In this document: positions 1 to 8,568 of the stretch, piece by piece
Layout of the letters: every line of letters starts with the position of its first letter
Numbering within the stretch: the stretch's first letter is position 1
NCBI RefSeq assembly: GCF_001556045.1
Contig: NZ_LSIC01000022.1
Location: forward strand, 1-64,000
Length of the DNA stretch: 64,000 bases
Reading direction: 5' to 3'
Source: Bradyrhizobium sp. CCH5-F6
GTDB taxonomy: Bacteria > Pseudomonadota > Alphaproteobacteria > Rhizobiales > Xanthobacteraceae
Notes under the pieces: generated by a model
Seen by the model: only the letters and a program-made list of their open reading frames with translations
Database searches by the model: none
What the model was told of the DNA's origin: nothing
Program-made: the position numbers and the translations under genes

Positions 1-260
1 GTCCGACCATCGCGCAGGGAAGGCCGTGTGTTGGGCTTCACCTGTATGCTGCTGTGCGGTTCTTCCTGCGTGTGCATTTTCGCGCAGCGGACCGCGGGTG
101 CCGCCGGCACTCGGCCTTCCCTGCGCCCTCTTGGCTCGAGAGGGTAGAGCGACGAAGCAAAGCTCGGGCGGATTGCGCCGCGAGAACGCGACGGCGCGCC
201 TGGCGCCCTTTGCTCCGCAATTGCGGGACCAGTTCGAGGGCAGACGCGCGCTGGATCAAA
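1..260. repeat. Interspersed Bradyrhizobium-type repeat (cut at left edge)
   Basis: A perfect 15-bp inverted repeat, GCGCAGGGAAGGCCG at 12-26 and its complement at 113-127, encloses a divergent loop. It is followed by text resembling a family of dispersed non-coding repeats I recall from Bradyrhizobium genomes ('agggaaggccg ... cggccttccct'). All three frames on both strands give only arginine-rich nonsense ORFs. The family assignment rests on memory; the inverted repeat is seen directly. The right boundary is approximate. Confidence 0.5.
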
Positions 261-450
261 CTTAGAATCTCTCCAAGAAACTCTCCGGACTCACTTCGCT
301 GCGCACGCAATGCAACTCTGAAAGATATTGCTCATTACTCTTGCGGGAGGGTCAGGTGCGCGTCTCGCAGCGATTTCTTTCCGCTGCTCGATCTTTCGCA
401 AGTCCTGCGTCGTCATCCCAGGCTGTGTGGCCGGGGCCTAACCGTACGCC

Positions 451-1086
451 TCACCCCTGGCTCGACACGCGCGCGGGGTCGAGATGCTGCTCGATCTTGG
501 GGCGGTCACGCGTGCGCTCGAAACTGGTGCACAGCAACTCGGTCTCCTCGAGCGAGATCGGAGCGCGATAGAGCCGGCACATGAATTCGGCGGTGGCACG
601 TCCCTTGACGGTCCCCGGGCCGCGCTCCGCGAGGAACATGCAATCCCGGCAGATGCTGGCATCGAGCCGCTGATGGGCCGCATCGAGGTGATTGAGGATC
701 TCGCGGAGAGAGTCGCGCAGCCTGATGCACTCGTCGGTGCCGAGCGCCGTGACCGCGTTCACGACGTGGTTGATAGGGTCGTGCTGGCTCAGGCATTTCT
801 CGCCCTGGGCGGTGACGTGGAGGACGACGGAACGTTTGTCTTCCTGCGAAGGCTTTCGCACCAGAAAGGACTTGCTCTCCAGAGTCTTCACGATCTGCGA
901 CGCAGTCGCCCGCGTCGCGCCGATGAAGCCGGCCAGCGCGGACGGAGTGCGCGAAAACCTGTTGGCGCGGCCGAGGAAGCGCAGCGCCATCCACTCCCGA
1001 TCGCGCAATCCATGCTGATTGCCTTCGAAATACCAAGCCCTCGCCGCCTGAACCAGCAGCTCGACGGCTTCCCGCGCCAATGGCAT
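451..1086 (-). CDS. MarR-family winged-helix regulator with four-Cys C-terminus (paralogue 1)
   Basis: About 211 aa when started at the Met at 1086 (MPLAREAVELL); the upstream in-frame extension to 1197 is low-complexity and has no counterpart in the paralogue. The winged-helix region spans roughly residues 25-100, with GLRDREWMALRFL and RANRFSRTPSALA shared exactly or nearly so with the protein encoded at 38507-39085. The C-terminal part carries C-x2-C-x20-C-x15-C, which classical MarR proteins lack and which suggests a zinc or Fe-S ligand set (inference). It lies beyond the 3' end of fliI and points away from the flagellar genes. Target genes are unknown. Confidence 0.82.
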   Translation of the reverse strand: MPLAREAVELLVQAARAWYFEGNQHGLRDREWMALRFLGRANRFSRTPSALAGFIGATRATASQIVKTLESKSFLVRKPSQEDKRSVVLHVTAQGEKCLSQHDPINHVVNAVTALGTDECIRLRDSLREILNHLDAAHQRLDASICRDCMFLAERGPGTVKGRATAEFMCRLYRAPISLEETELLCTSFERTRDRPKIEQHLDPARVSSQG

Positions 1087-1900
1087 GGATCTACCTCGTC
1101 CCCGGAGCTTCGTCGGCGGCGTCTCGAAGCCGCTTCGCGCCCTGAGGTTCCGACCAGCATGTCGTGTCGAACTCTCGCGCAAACGCACCGACCGCAACGC
1201 GCCGGATCTGGGCCGATCGGCGCCGCGTTGTCCGAAGCGAGAGGCTGTGGCGCCGATGGCATGCCAGCAGCATCGCCATCGCGGGGGAGCCCGGGTCGCC
1301 GTCGCCGGCAGACGGTGGATCGGAGTAGCTCAACCGAAGCCCCCAAAGTTCAAGTCACAAGCAGACGTTTCTTGTAATCCGCGGAAACGATGAATGAGCT
1401 TCTCAACAAAATCAAGTCAAGACGCTCGCGGAGACTGGATGTCGTCGCAGCCGAACGTAACGTTCAAGACAATCTCGCTCTCTCGGACACATGATGGTGA
1501 ACGCACATTCTCTGCCCGGCGCGCGAGATGCGTCAGATCCACGACGGTTGGATTTCATTGGCATGTTGCTGTCCGCCGTTGACGCAAACTGATCGAAGCT
1601 TGTGCATGACGACGATGTGTGTCGGCACGTCATCCACAACTTGTGCGTTCTGCCCGGGAATCCTCAGGGGAACTCGCAAGGATTACTCGTGATGGTTGTC
1701 AGGGCCGTAGTCGCAGGATCGACCGCCCCGTCGCACCTGGGGCGCGTTCTCACCCGAACGGAGGATACGCCGACGAGGGAAATTGGTCGTAGATGTGCGC
1801 GCGCATGCACGGGAAGCGTAGCGACATGCGCAATCTCCTGTCGATAACCACGGGCTGGACGGGTGACAGGCTTGTGTTGCACGCCGTCCCACCTTTCCGA
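1087..1900. other. 814-bp gap without a convincing gene
   Basis: This stretch lies between the marR-type start and the fliI stop. Short ORFs occur on both strands, but none has a recognisable domain, plausible start context or alphaproteobacterial codon use. The first ~100 bp must hold the promoter of the minus-strand regulator. I see nothing else I can support. Confidence 0.5.
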
Positions 1901-3226
1901 CTAGTCGCCCTTGAGCATGTCCCGGAGCTCGCGGAACGGATCGGCGCTCGGCGGAGCCGAAGCGCCTTGGCGCATCGCGCTGTAGATTCTCGGAACCATC
2001 TCAACCGCCTGATCGAGGCTCGAATCACGTCCCGACTGGTATCCGCCCATCAGGCGGAGGTCGCGCGTGTCCTCGTATTTCGCGATCATGGCGCGCAGCT
2101 TGCTCACCAGTTCGCGCTCCTCGGGATCCCAGACGTTGTGGGCGAGGCGCGAGACCGAGGCCAGCACGTCCACGGCCGGATAGCGCGCCTGGTCGGCGAT
2201 GTGCCTGGAGAGCACGATGTGCCCATCGAGTGTGCTGCGGATGGTGTCCGCGATCGGCTCGTTGTGATCGTCGCCGTCGACCAGCACGGAGAAGATCCCG
2301 GTGATCGTGCCGGATCCCTCCTCGCCGGGACCGGCGCGCTCCAGGAGGCGCGGCAGATCGGTGAAGACCGTCGGCGCGTAGCCGCGCGCGACCGCGGGCT
2401 CCCCGGCGGCGAGCGCGACCTCGCGAGCGGCATGGGCGAAGCGGGTGATCGAATCGACCATCAGCAGCACCGACTCGCCCCGGTCGCGGAAATATTCGGC
2501 GACCGCCATCGCGGTCTTCGGCGCCAGCCGCCGCATCATCGGGCTCTCGTCCCCCGTCGAGACGATCGTGACGGCGCGCTGACGGTCGGTGCCCAGCACG
2601 TCCTCGATGAACTCGCGCACCTCGCGGCCGCGCTCGCCGACCAGCGCCAGGACGACGGTGTCAAAACCCTGGCTGCGGGCGAGCATCGCCAGCAGCGTCG
2701 ATTTGCCGACGCCGGAACCGGCGAAGATGCCGACGCGCTGGCCGGCGCAAATCGGCGCGAACAGGTCGATGACGCGTACGCCGGTGCGCAGCGGCTTGTG
2801 CACGCGAGCGCGCTTCATGGCCGACGGCGCCTCCGCTTCCGCCGAGACCGCCTGGGCTCCCTGGGTGAGGGGACCCTGTGCGTCCAGCGGCTCGCCGAGA
2901 GCGTTGATGACGCGGCCCTTCCAGCTCGGATCTGGCGCGAAGGACAGAGGCGGCATCCGGTAGGCGACCGAGCCGAGGCCGCCGGAAAATTGCCGGTCGA
3001 ACGGCTTGGCAACGATGCCGTCGCTGTCGATCCGCACCACCTCGCCGATCTGGCGCTTGCCGGCCGAATTGACGCCGATGAGCTCGCCGAGCCTGACGAA
3101 GCGCGACAGGCCGGAGACGCGGAAATGCGTCGGCGCGATCTCGGAGATCGCGCCGCTGACGCTTGCCAGGGGAGTGCTCTGCTGGAGCTCCAGCAGCGCC
3201 CACTCGAGTTGCCGAAGAGCGTTCAA
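1901..3226 (-). CDS. fliI: Flagellar export ATPase FliI
   Basis: 441 aa, normal for FliI. It is the cytoplasmic ATPase of the flagellar type III export apparatus and unloads chaperone-substrate complexes at FlhA/FlhB. The Walker A loop GSGVGKST lies at about residues 170-177, and the following segment contains the F1-beta-like ALVGERGREVREF. The N-terminal beta-barrel (about 20-95) precedes the catalytic domain, and the C-terminal helical domain ends with FRELRDMLKGD. It is the last gene of a minus-strand unit DUF1217-flgF-fliI, 42 bp after flgF. FliH and FliJ, its usual partners, are not adjacent; candidates lie at 20356 and 33755. Confidence 0.97.
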   Translation of the reverse strand: MNALRQLEWALLELQQSTPLASVSGAISEIAPTHFRVSGLSRFVRLGELIGVNSAGKRQIGEVVRIDSDGIVAKPFDRQFSGGLGSVAYRMPPLSFAPDPSWKGRVINALGEPLDAQGPLTQGAQAVSAEAEAPSAMKRARVHKPLRTGVRVIDLFAPICAGQRVGIFAGSGVGKSTLLAMLARSQGFDTVVLALVGERGREVREFIEDVLGTDRQRAVTIVSTGDESPMMRRLAPKTAMAVAEYFRDRGESVLLMVDSITRFAHAAREVALAAGEPAVARGYAPTVFTDLPRLLERAGPGEEGSGTITGIFSVLVDGDDHNEPIADTIRSTLDGHIVLSRHIADQARYPAVDVLASVSRLAHNVWDPEERELVSKLRAMIAKYEDTRDLRLMGGYQSGRDSSLDQAVEMVPRIYSAMRQGASAPPSADPFRELRDMLKGD

Positions 3227-3268
3227 GGAAACCGTCCAACCTCAATCTCAATGCGCGCGAGGCGCAGT

Positions 3269-3997
3269 CTACTTGCCGGGTTCGCCGAGTGTCCGGATGG
3301 CGTTCTGGAGCGAGCTCTCGGTGCCCTCGATCATCGAATTGGTGCCGTCGAAGGCGCGAGAGGCCGAGATCAGCCGCGTCAGTTCGAGCATCGGATTGGC
3401 GCCGGAGCCCTCGACATAGCCCTGCTTGAAGCCGTCCCGGGAGAAATCGGCGATGGCGGTCGCGGGCCGGTCGGGCGTCACGCCGGAATTGCCGTAGCGT
3501 TCGAGATTGGCGTCGGCCGGAATGCTGAACAGGCCGATCGTGCCGATCTCGTTGTTGTCCTGGGTGATCGCGCCGCTGCGCGCGATCGAGATCGGTCCGC
3601 CGTTCGGGTCGAGCGTGATCTGCGCGCCGCCGGAATCGACGACGGGGAAGCCGCTCACGGTCTGGAGGTCGCCGTTGGGCGCGATCTGGAGGCGGCCGTC
3701 GCGCGTGTAGACGGTGCCGTTCGGACCGGCGAAGGCGATCCAGCCCTGTCCGACCACGGCGACGTCGAGGGGGTTGCCGCTCTCGGTGATGTTGCCCATC
3801 TCGCGCGAGATGATGTTGTCGCCGGGCGAGGAGAACGCGACCGGGGTCGGCCCCGCCTTGGACAGCACGGTCTCGAACTTCACCACGTCGGTGCGGAATG
3901 CCGCCGTGTTGACGTTGGCGACGTTGTTGGCGATCGTCTGGAGGCGCTTTTCGAGAGCGACCTGCGCCGACAATCCCACATAGAGGGCGGATTGCAT
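3269..3997 (-). CDS. flgF: Flagellar basal-body rod protein FlgF
   Basis: 242 aa. FlgF is a proximal rod component exported by the flagellar type III system. The N-terminal rod signature is present (ALEKRLQTIANNVANVNTAAFR, about residues 12-33), followed by the GDNIISREMGNI region and the C-terminal heptad region (LTRLISASRAFDGTNSMIEG) typical of FlgF/FlgG/FlgE proteins. It lies 3 bp downstream of the DUF1217 gene and upstream of fliI in one minus-strand unit, the same order as in rhizobial flagellar regions. It is shorter than the paralogue FlgG at 10899. Confidence 0.95.
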   Translation of the reverse strand: MQSALYVGLSAQVALEKRLQTIANNVANVNTAAFRTDVVKFETVLSKAGPTPVAFSSPGDNIISREMGNITESGNPLDVAVVGQGWIAFAGPNGTVYTRDGRLQIAPNGDLQTVSGFPVVDSGGAQITLDPNGGPISIARSGAITQDNNEIGTIGLFSIPADANLERYGNSGVTPDRPATAIADFSRDGFKQGYVEGSGANPMLELTRLISASRAFDGTNSMIEGTESSLQNAIRTLGEPGK

Positions 3998-4000
3998 GAC

Positions 4001-4789
4001 TTACCTGTTGAACTTGATGTTCTGAAGCGTCGCGAGCATGTTGGTGTCCATGCTGATCGACGTCGACGCGCCGGCGATCAGGACCAGCGCGGGATTGGTC
4101 GAGGGGTCGTTCTGGGCCTGGGTCGCATCCCACATCGCCGCGAAACGCTGCACGAATTTGGTGACCTTGGCCGGGTCCTGGAAATCGGCGAGATCGATCT
4201 TGTCCGTGATCATCTTGGCCTGGGCGTCGATGTCGGACGAGCTGATCGTCGACGGCCAGCCCATTGCCGTCTGCACCACCTGCGTCAGCGCCTTGTCGGC
4301 GAGGATCTGGTAGGGGGTCGTGATCGTGGAAGCCTTGCGGGCGAAGTAGAGCGCCAACCGCAGGCCTTCGTTCTGGTCGCCGGCCTTCTCCTCCATCGTC
4401 TGGGTGACGTATTGGGTCGCCGTGCCGGTCGTGGCCGCGGTGGCCTGGGTTGCCTTGTCGCCGAGGGCGGCGAAGTCGAAGGCGGCGGCAAATTGCCGGT
4501 AGCGGGTGTCGGTCAGCTTGTTGGCGAAGGCGTCCTTGCTCGCAACACCCTCGGTCAGAACCTTGCGCATGAATGCCTTGGCATAGGTCATGTCGCTGAG
4601 GCCGTAAGCCTTCATCGCGTAGGAATAGAGACGATAGTCCTTCAGGAAATCGTCGATGGTCTTCACGTTGCCGATATGGCTGAGGAAATAGTCGGTTTCG
4701 CGGCTGACGTCCGGCTGCTTCGCGACCTGCGTCAGCGACTTGCCCATGTCCTTCGTCAGTCTGGTGTAATCCGCGATGGTGGATAGCAT
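4001..4789 (-). CDS. DUF1217 flagellar-locus protein
   Basis: 262 aa, mainly alpha-helical and hydrophilic, with no signal peptide or membrane segment. I recognise it as the DUF1217 family found next to flgF in alphaproteobacterial flagellar loci. Pairs such as DYFLSHIGNVKTIDDFLKD and GLSDMTYAKAFMRKVL look like repeated helical units. Its biochemical role is not known to me; an export or rod/hook-associated role is only inferred from location. It is the first gene of the minus-strand unit, with a candidate laf box about 51 bp upstream (4841-4857). Confidence 0.85.
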   Translation of the reverse strand: MLSTIADYTRLTKDMGKSLTQVAKQPDVSRETDYFLSHIGNVKTIDDFLKDYRLYSYAMKAYGLSDMTYAKAFMRKVLTEGVASKDAFANKLTDTRYRQFAAAFDFAALGDKATQATAATTGTATQYVTQTMEEKAGDQNEGLRLALYFARKASTITTPYQILADKALTQVVQTAMGWPSTISSSDIDAQAKMITDKIDLADFQDPAKVTKFVQRFAAMWDATQAQNDPSTNPALVLIAGASTSISMDTNMLATLQNIKFNR

Positions 4790-4840
4790 GACGCGCGCCC
4801 CTCTGGCCCCTGTTGCGGCTTCGTCTCAGGCTGCCGTGAA

Positions 4841-4857
4841 TTGCTTGCGCGGGGCTG
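4841..4857 (-). promoter_or_regulatory. Candidate laf box upstream of DUF1217-flgF-fliI
   Basis: On the minus strand this reads CAGCCCCGCGCAAGCAA, a 17-nt string that recurs exactly upstream of flgE at 25479-25495. It sits about 51 nt before the DUF1217 start, against 43 nt for flgE. It belongs to the wider CGCRCAAGCTTCG box family described in the findings. Confidence 0.55.
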
Positions 4858-4875
4858 GCGAGACCGAAGCCAGCT

Positions 4876-4897
4876 TCGCGCAAGCGTCGCCGACTAG
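4876..4897 (+). promoter_or_regulatory. Candidate laf box upstream of motA
   Basis: TCGCGCAAGCGTCGCCGAC followed by TAG matches the lafA2 box (TCGCACAAGCTTCGCCCGC then TAA) over most positions. It lies 47 nt upstream of the preferred GTG start of motA and would fall inside the coding sequence if the earlier ATG at 4776 were used. Confidence 0.55.
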
Positions 4898-4943
4898 ATA
4901 CTTTCGACGGGATCGGCGATGGAGCGGCGCGTTGGGCAGTTTC

Positions 4944-5828
4944 GTGGGGATATTCATCACGGTAGCGGCGCTGCTCGGCGGCTTTGCCGCCATGGGCGGG
5001 CATCTGGCCGTGCTCATGCAGCCGTGGGAATTCGTCATCATCGTGGGCACCGCGGTCGGCACCTTCATCGTCGCCAATCCCTGGAAGACCGTCGTGGACA
5101 CCGGCGTTGCCTGCATGCAGGCCATCACCGGGTCGGTACCGGGCCAGCGCTACTATCTCGACCTGCTCGGGGCGCTGCACGCGCTGATGCGTGAATTGCG
5201 GGGCAAGGGCCGCAACGAGGTGGAAGCGCATATCGACGATCCCTCTTCTTCCGAGATCTTCAAGGCGTTCCCCAGCGTGCTCGGCGACCCGTCGCTGCTC
5301 CAGTTCATCTGCGACTATATTCGCCTCATCATCATGGGCAACGCGCGCACGCACGAGATCGAAGCGCTGATGGACGAGGAAATCCACACCATCGTGAAGA
5401 GCAAGCTGACCCCCTACCATTCGCTGGTTACTGTCTCCGAAGCGCTGCCGGCACTCGGCATCGTCGCTGCGGTGCTCGGCGTCATCAAGGCGATGGGCGC
5501 GCTCGACCAGTCGCCGAAGCTGCTGGGCGGCTACATCGGCGCGGCCCTCGTCGGCACATTCGCCGGCATTTTCCTGTCCTACGGCATCATTTCGCCCTTC
5601 GCGCTGAAGATCAAGATGACGCGCGAGAAGAAATGCCGGCCATACATCATCGTCAAGCAGACGCTGTTGGCGTTCATGAACGGTGCCATGCCGCAGATCG
5701 CGGTCGAGCACGGCCGCAAGATGATCGCGAGTTCCGAACGGCCGTCGATCGATGTCGTCGAGAATGAGACCATCGCAGGTCCCAAGGCGGTCGTGACCGA
5801 GCCCGAACCCAAGGCGGCGCGCGCATGA
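4944..5828 (+). CDS. motA: Flagellar motor stator protein MotA
   Basis: About 294 aa from the GTG at 4944, matching the usual MotA length. An ATG at 4776 is also open, but it would add about 56 aa of non-conserved sequence, overlap the divergent DUF1217 start and engulf a candidate promoter box. Transmembrane segments open the protein (GIFITVAALLGGFAAMGG, VIIVGTAVGTFIVAN), followed by the large cytoplasmic loop, and a second pair appears at ALPALGIVAAVLGVIKAMGAL and GGYIGAALVGTFAGIFLSYG. MotA forms the proton-driven stator with MotB (21055). It heads the motA-fliM-fliN-fliG-flhB run. Confidence 0.95.
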   Translation: MGIFITVAALLGGFAAMGGHLAVLMQPWEFVIIVGTAVGTFIVANPWKTVVDTGVACMQAITGSVPGQRYYLDLLGALHALMRELRGKGRNEVEAHIDDPSSSEIFKAFPSVLGDPSLLQFICDYIRLIIMGNARTHEIEALMDEEIHTIVKSKLTPYHSLVTVSEALPALGIVAAVLGVIKAMGALDQSPKLLGGYIGAALVGTFAGIFLSYGIISPFALKIKMTREKKCRPYIIVKQTLLAFMNGAMPQIAVEHGRKMIASSERPSIDVVENETIAGPKAVVTEPEPKAARA

Positions 5829-6766
5829 TGATGGAAGACACCGAGGTCGATCAGCGGAAGCAGCTGCCGAACTACCTGCTGGACGCCGCCGGCATATCGA
5901 TCGATCGCATGCCGATGCTCAATGTGATCTTCGATCGCATGGCGGCATCGTGCACGGACAGCCTGCAGCCGATGGCCGGAACGCCCTGCTATTTCTCCGT
6001 CAACGGCATCAGCAACGACCGGGTCGGCGACATCATCAAGGACTACGAGGCCAACGCGGTCGCGGCGGTGCTCTATGCCGAGCAGTGGGATTCCCGCATC
6101 ATCATCATGCTCGACCGCGACTTCGTGTTCACCATGGTCGAGGCGATGTTCGGCTCCGACGGGGCCGAGCCGCCGCTCGACGTCGAGCGCTCGTTCTCGA
6201 ACATCGAGCTCCGCCTGGTCCAGGCGCTGTTCGAACGGTTCGCCAAGGCGCTGCAATCCGCCTTCGCCGGCACCTCCAACGTCACCTTTCGCGTGGAACG
6301 GGTCGAGACCGCGATGGCATCGCTGGCGATCGGGCGGAGCGGCAACATGTCGATCTGCGCGAACATCATGCTGCAGGCGCTCTACCGCGGCGGCCAGATG
6401 TTCCTCATCATTCCGCACTCCGCGCTCAATCCGCTCAGGCAGAAGCTCGCGCACGTCGTCGTCAGCGACGGCCGCGCCGCCGATCCGCGCTGGCGGGAGC
6501 AGATGGAGAGCGAGGTTCAGCGTACCGAGGTGACGCTGAGCGCGGTGCTGGACGAGAAGACGATATCCCTCGGCGACATCGTGAAGTTCCATGTCGGGCA
6601 GGTGCTCGAGCTCGAAGCCACGCCGCGCACGCTCGCTCGCCTCGAAAGCAACAACCAGGTGCTGTTCTGGTGCCAGATCGGCCAGCTCGATGGCTATTAC
6701 GCCATGCAGGTGGCCGATCCCGTCGATCAGAAACGGGAGTTCGTCGATGATATCCTATCTCGTTGA
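5825..6766 (+). CDS. fliM: Flagellar motor switch protein FliM
   Basis: 313 aa; it overlaps the end of motA by four bases (ATGA). FliM forms the middle of the C-ring, binds phospho-CheY at its N-terminus and FliG through its central domain. The central CheC-like domain covers about residues 40-220, and the C-terminal SpoA-like domain is the segment from about 240 (EVTLSAVLDEKTISLGDIV). The N-terminal CheY-binding peptide is not obvious, as in other rhizobial FliM proteins. The position between motA and fliN supports the call. Confidence 0.92.
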   Translation: MMMEDTEVDQRKQLPNYLLDAAGISIDRMPMLNVIFDRMAASCTDSLQPMAGTPCYFSVNGISNDRVGDIIKDYEANAVAAVLYAEQWDSRIIIMLDRDFVFTMVEAMFGSDGAEPPLDVERSFSNIELRLVQALFERFAKALQSAFAGTSNVTFRVERVETAMASLAIGRSGNMSICANIMLQALYRGGQMFLIIPHSALNPLRQKLAHVVVSDGRAADPRWREQMESEVQRTEVTLSAVLDEKTISLGDIVKFHVGQVLELEATPRTLARLESNNQVLFWCQIGQLDGYYAMQVADPVDQKREFVDDILSR

Positions 6767-7061
6767 TGCCGTACTGCTGATTGCGCTCGCCTTCACCAGC
6801 ATGCGGGTGACCCGGATGCACCGCGAGCTGGCACGGCTTCGCAGCTATCAGGGCGAATTCTCGACCGTCATGCACGAAACTGCGGGCGCCTTCGACACGG
6901 TCATCACCGCGGCGCACGATTCGACGGCAAGTCTCGGACGGCTCGCCAACGTGCTCAGCACGAAGATCGACCAGGCGCACGAGGCCATCGCGGCGCTCGA
7001 TGCGCGGACCGGGTTCGCGCCCGCCGCGACCGCAGGCGGCGCCGACCTGAACAAGCACTGA
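6747..7061 (+). CDS. Small single-TM flagellar-locus protein, probable DUF6468
   Basis: 104 aa, starting at the ATG at 6747, 20 bases before the end of fliM in another frame. A single N-terminal membrane helix (residues 1-19, ISYLVDAVLLIALAFTSM) is followed by a predicted coiled coil (MHRELARLRSYQGEFSTVM) and a helix rich in Ala, Asp and Thr. I recognise it as the DUF6468 type, found beside fliM/fliN in alphaproteobacteria; the function is unknown to me. Translational coupling to fliM and lack of any laf box make a role in the C-ring or motor plausible (inference). Confidence 0.75.
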   Translation: MISYLVDAVLLIALAFTSMRVTRMHRELARLRSYQGEFSTVMHETAGAFDTVITAAHDSTASLGRLANVLSTKIDQAHEAIAALDARTGFAPAATAGGADLNKH

Positions 7062-7137
7062 AGCCGAAGCCGGCGGAACGAATACGATCGGAACGCCACG
7101 GCGCTCCGGGAGCGGAAATACCAAAAGGCGATACAAG

Positions 7138-7512
7138 ATGGCGCAATCCTTCGACTATGAGTCTGCACATGAATCGGCAGAATCCGAGACGTCTCCGCTG
7201 GAGCGGCTGGCGGAGATTGCCCAGCGCACGGCCGAGGAAACCGGCAAGTTCGCCAATGTCGACGCGATCCTGCGCATTCCCGTCACCATGCAGGTGGTGC
7301 TCGGCTCGGCCACCATCCCGGTGGCAAACTTGATGAAGCTCGGACGCGGTGCGGTGGTTCCGCTCGATCACCGGGTCGGAGAGCCCGTCGACGTGGTCGT
7401 CAACGGCCGTATCGTCGCTCGCGGCGAGGTGGTCGTCGTCGAAGAGGACAATTCCCGCTTCGGCGTCTCGCTCACGGAGATCGTCGGACCGCTGGGGCAG
7501 GGTGATACCTGA
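7138..7512 (+). CDS. fliN: Flagellar motor switch protein FliN
   Basis: 124 aa. FliN forms the base of the C-ring with FliM and docks FliH-FliI cargo. The SpoA domain is complete from about residue 45: IPVTMQVVLGSATIPVANLM, then LGRGAVVPLDH, VVVNGRIVARGEVVVVE and FGVSLTEIVG. The N-terminal 40 residues are acidic and variable, as usual. A 76-bp gap separates it from the preceding small gene, and fliG starts 2 bp after its stop, so co-translation is likely. Confidence 0.96.
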   Translation: MAQSFDYESAHESAESETSPLERLAEIAQRTAEETGKFANVDAILRIPVTMQVVLGSATIPVANLMKLGRGAVVPLDHRVGEPVDVVVNGRIVARGEVVVVEEDNSRFGVSLTEIVGPLGQGDT

Positions 7513-7514
7513 CC

Positions 7515-8555
7515 ATGGCGGCACCGGTCGGCATCGCTCCCGTCAAGCAGCGAGGCGTTACCACGCTCGGCGGCACGGAAAAGGTCGCCGCGCTCCTGCT
7601 GGCGATGGGACGGCAGGCGGCCGCCAGCGTGCTGCAGCAGTTCGAGCCGCAGGAGATCCGCATCGTCACCAAGGCGGCGGCGGAACTGCGGCCGATCACC
7701 GCGCAGGAGCTGGAGGGCATCGTCGAGGAGTTCGCCCAGCAGTTCTCGATGGGCGCCAACATTCTCGGCACCCTCGGCGGCCTGGAAGCCGTGCTCGGCG
7801 ATGTGCTTCCGGCCGACCAGGTCTCGCAGATCATGTCGGATCTGCTCGGCAATTCCAGCCGGTCGGTGTGGGACCGCGTCTCGTCAGTGTCCGAAAACTC
7901 GCTCGCGAGCTACCTGTCCAAGGAGCATCCGCAGACCGCGGCGCTGATCCTGTCCAAGGTCAAGCCGGCCTGCGCCGCCAAGGTCATGAGCCAGCTGCCC
8001 TCGAGCCTGCGTAACGAACTGATGCGGCGCGTCCTGAGCCTCAAGCCGATCGTCGATGACGCCATGCGCATCATCGAGAAGACGCTGCACGAGGATCTGA
8101 CGCTGAACTTCGCCCGAAACCTCGGCGCGGATACCTATGCCCGGGTCGCGGACATCATCAACAAGATGGAACGCGGCCACATCGAGGACATGTTGAAGAG
8201 CCTGTCGGAGAAGCGGCCGAAGTCGGCCGAAGTGCTGAAGGAGCTGCTGTTCACCTTCGACGACGTCGTCAACCTGACGCCGAAGGCGCGCACCATGATC
8301 TTCGACCAGGTGCCGACCGATCGCATCGTCGTCGCGCTGAAGGGCACCGACAAGAATTTCCGCGAGCTGATCCTGTCCTCGGTCGCCTCTCGCGTGCGTC
8401 GCGTCGTCGAGCACGAGCTCGCCATCGGCGAGCCGTCGAACCAGCGCGACGTGCTGGAGGCGCGACGGGTGATCACCGACCTTGCGCTTGACCTGGCGGA
8501 GAAGGGCGAAATCGAGCTCAACCCCGAGCAGGAGGATGAGCTGGTCTTCCGCTGA
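7515..8555 (+). CDS. fliG: Flagellar motor switch protein FliG
   Basis: 346 aa, usual length. FliG links the MS ring (FliF) to the C-ring and contacts MotA to generate torque. The N-terminal FliF-binding part (GGTEKVAALLLAMGRQAAASVLQ), the middle armadillo-type domain (SYLSKEHPQTAALILSKVKP, with the EHPQ motif) and the C-terminal charged torque helix (VPTDRIVVALKGTDKNFRELIL) are all recognisable. It sits between fliN and flhB. Confidence 0.97.
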   Translation: MAAPVGIAPVKQRGVTTLGGTEKVAALLLAMGRQAAASVLQQFEPQEIRIVTKAAAELRPITAQELEGIVEEFAQQFSMGANILGTLGGLEAVLGDVLPADQVSQIMSDLLGNSSRSVWDRVSSVSENSLASYLSKEHPQTAALILSKVKPACAAKVMSQLPSSLRNELMRRVLSLKPIVDDAMRIIEKTLHEDLTLNFARNLGADTYARVADIINKMERGHIEDMLKSLSEKRPKSAEVLKELLFTFDDVVNLTPKARTMIFDQVPTDRIVVALKGTDKNFRELILSSVASRVRRVVEHELAIGEPSNQRDVLEARRVITDLALDLAEKGEIELNPEQEDELVFR

Positions 8556-8568
8556 CCGCTGAACGGGC

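Noticed and set aside
54..584. 176-codon ORF at the left edge
   Set aside because: It lies in a dispersed repeat and runs into the antisense of the MarR-type gene; Arg/Cys/Ser-rich nonsense.
1793..4786. 997-codon open frame on the plus strand opposite fliI, flgF and DUF1217
   Set aside because: It is the antisense shadow of three well-supported genes in high-GC DNA; the translation is Arg/Asp/His-rich without domains.
4776..4943. ATG 4776 start for MotA
   Set aside because: The added 56 residues are not MotA-like, overlap the divergent gene's start and include the candidate promoter box; GTG 4944 gives normal length.
2661..5711. 1016-codon minus-strand frame across fliI, flgF, DUF1217 and motA
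   Set aside because: Out-of-frame shadow; low-complexity Arg/Gln/Asp composition and conflict with four real genes.
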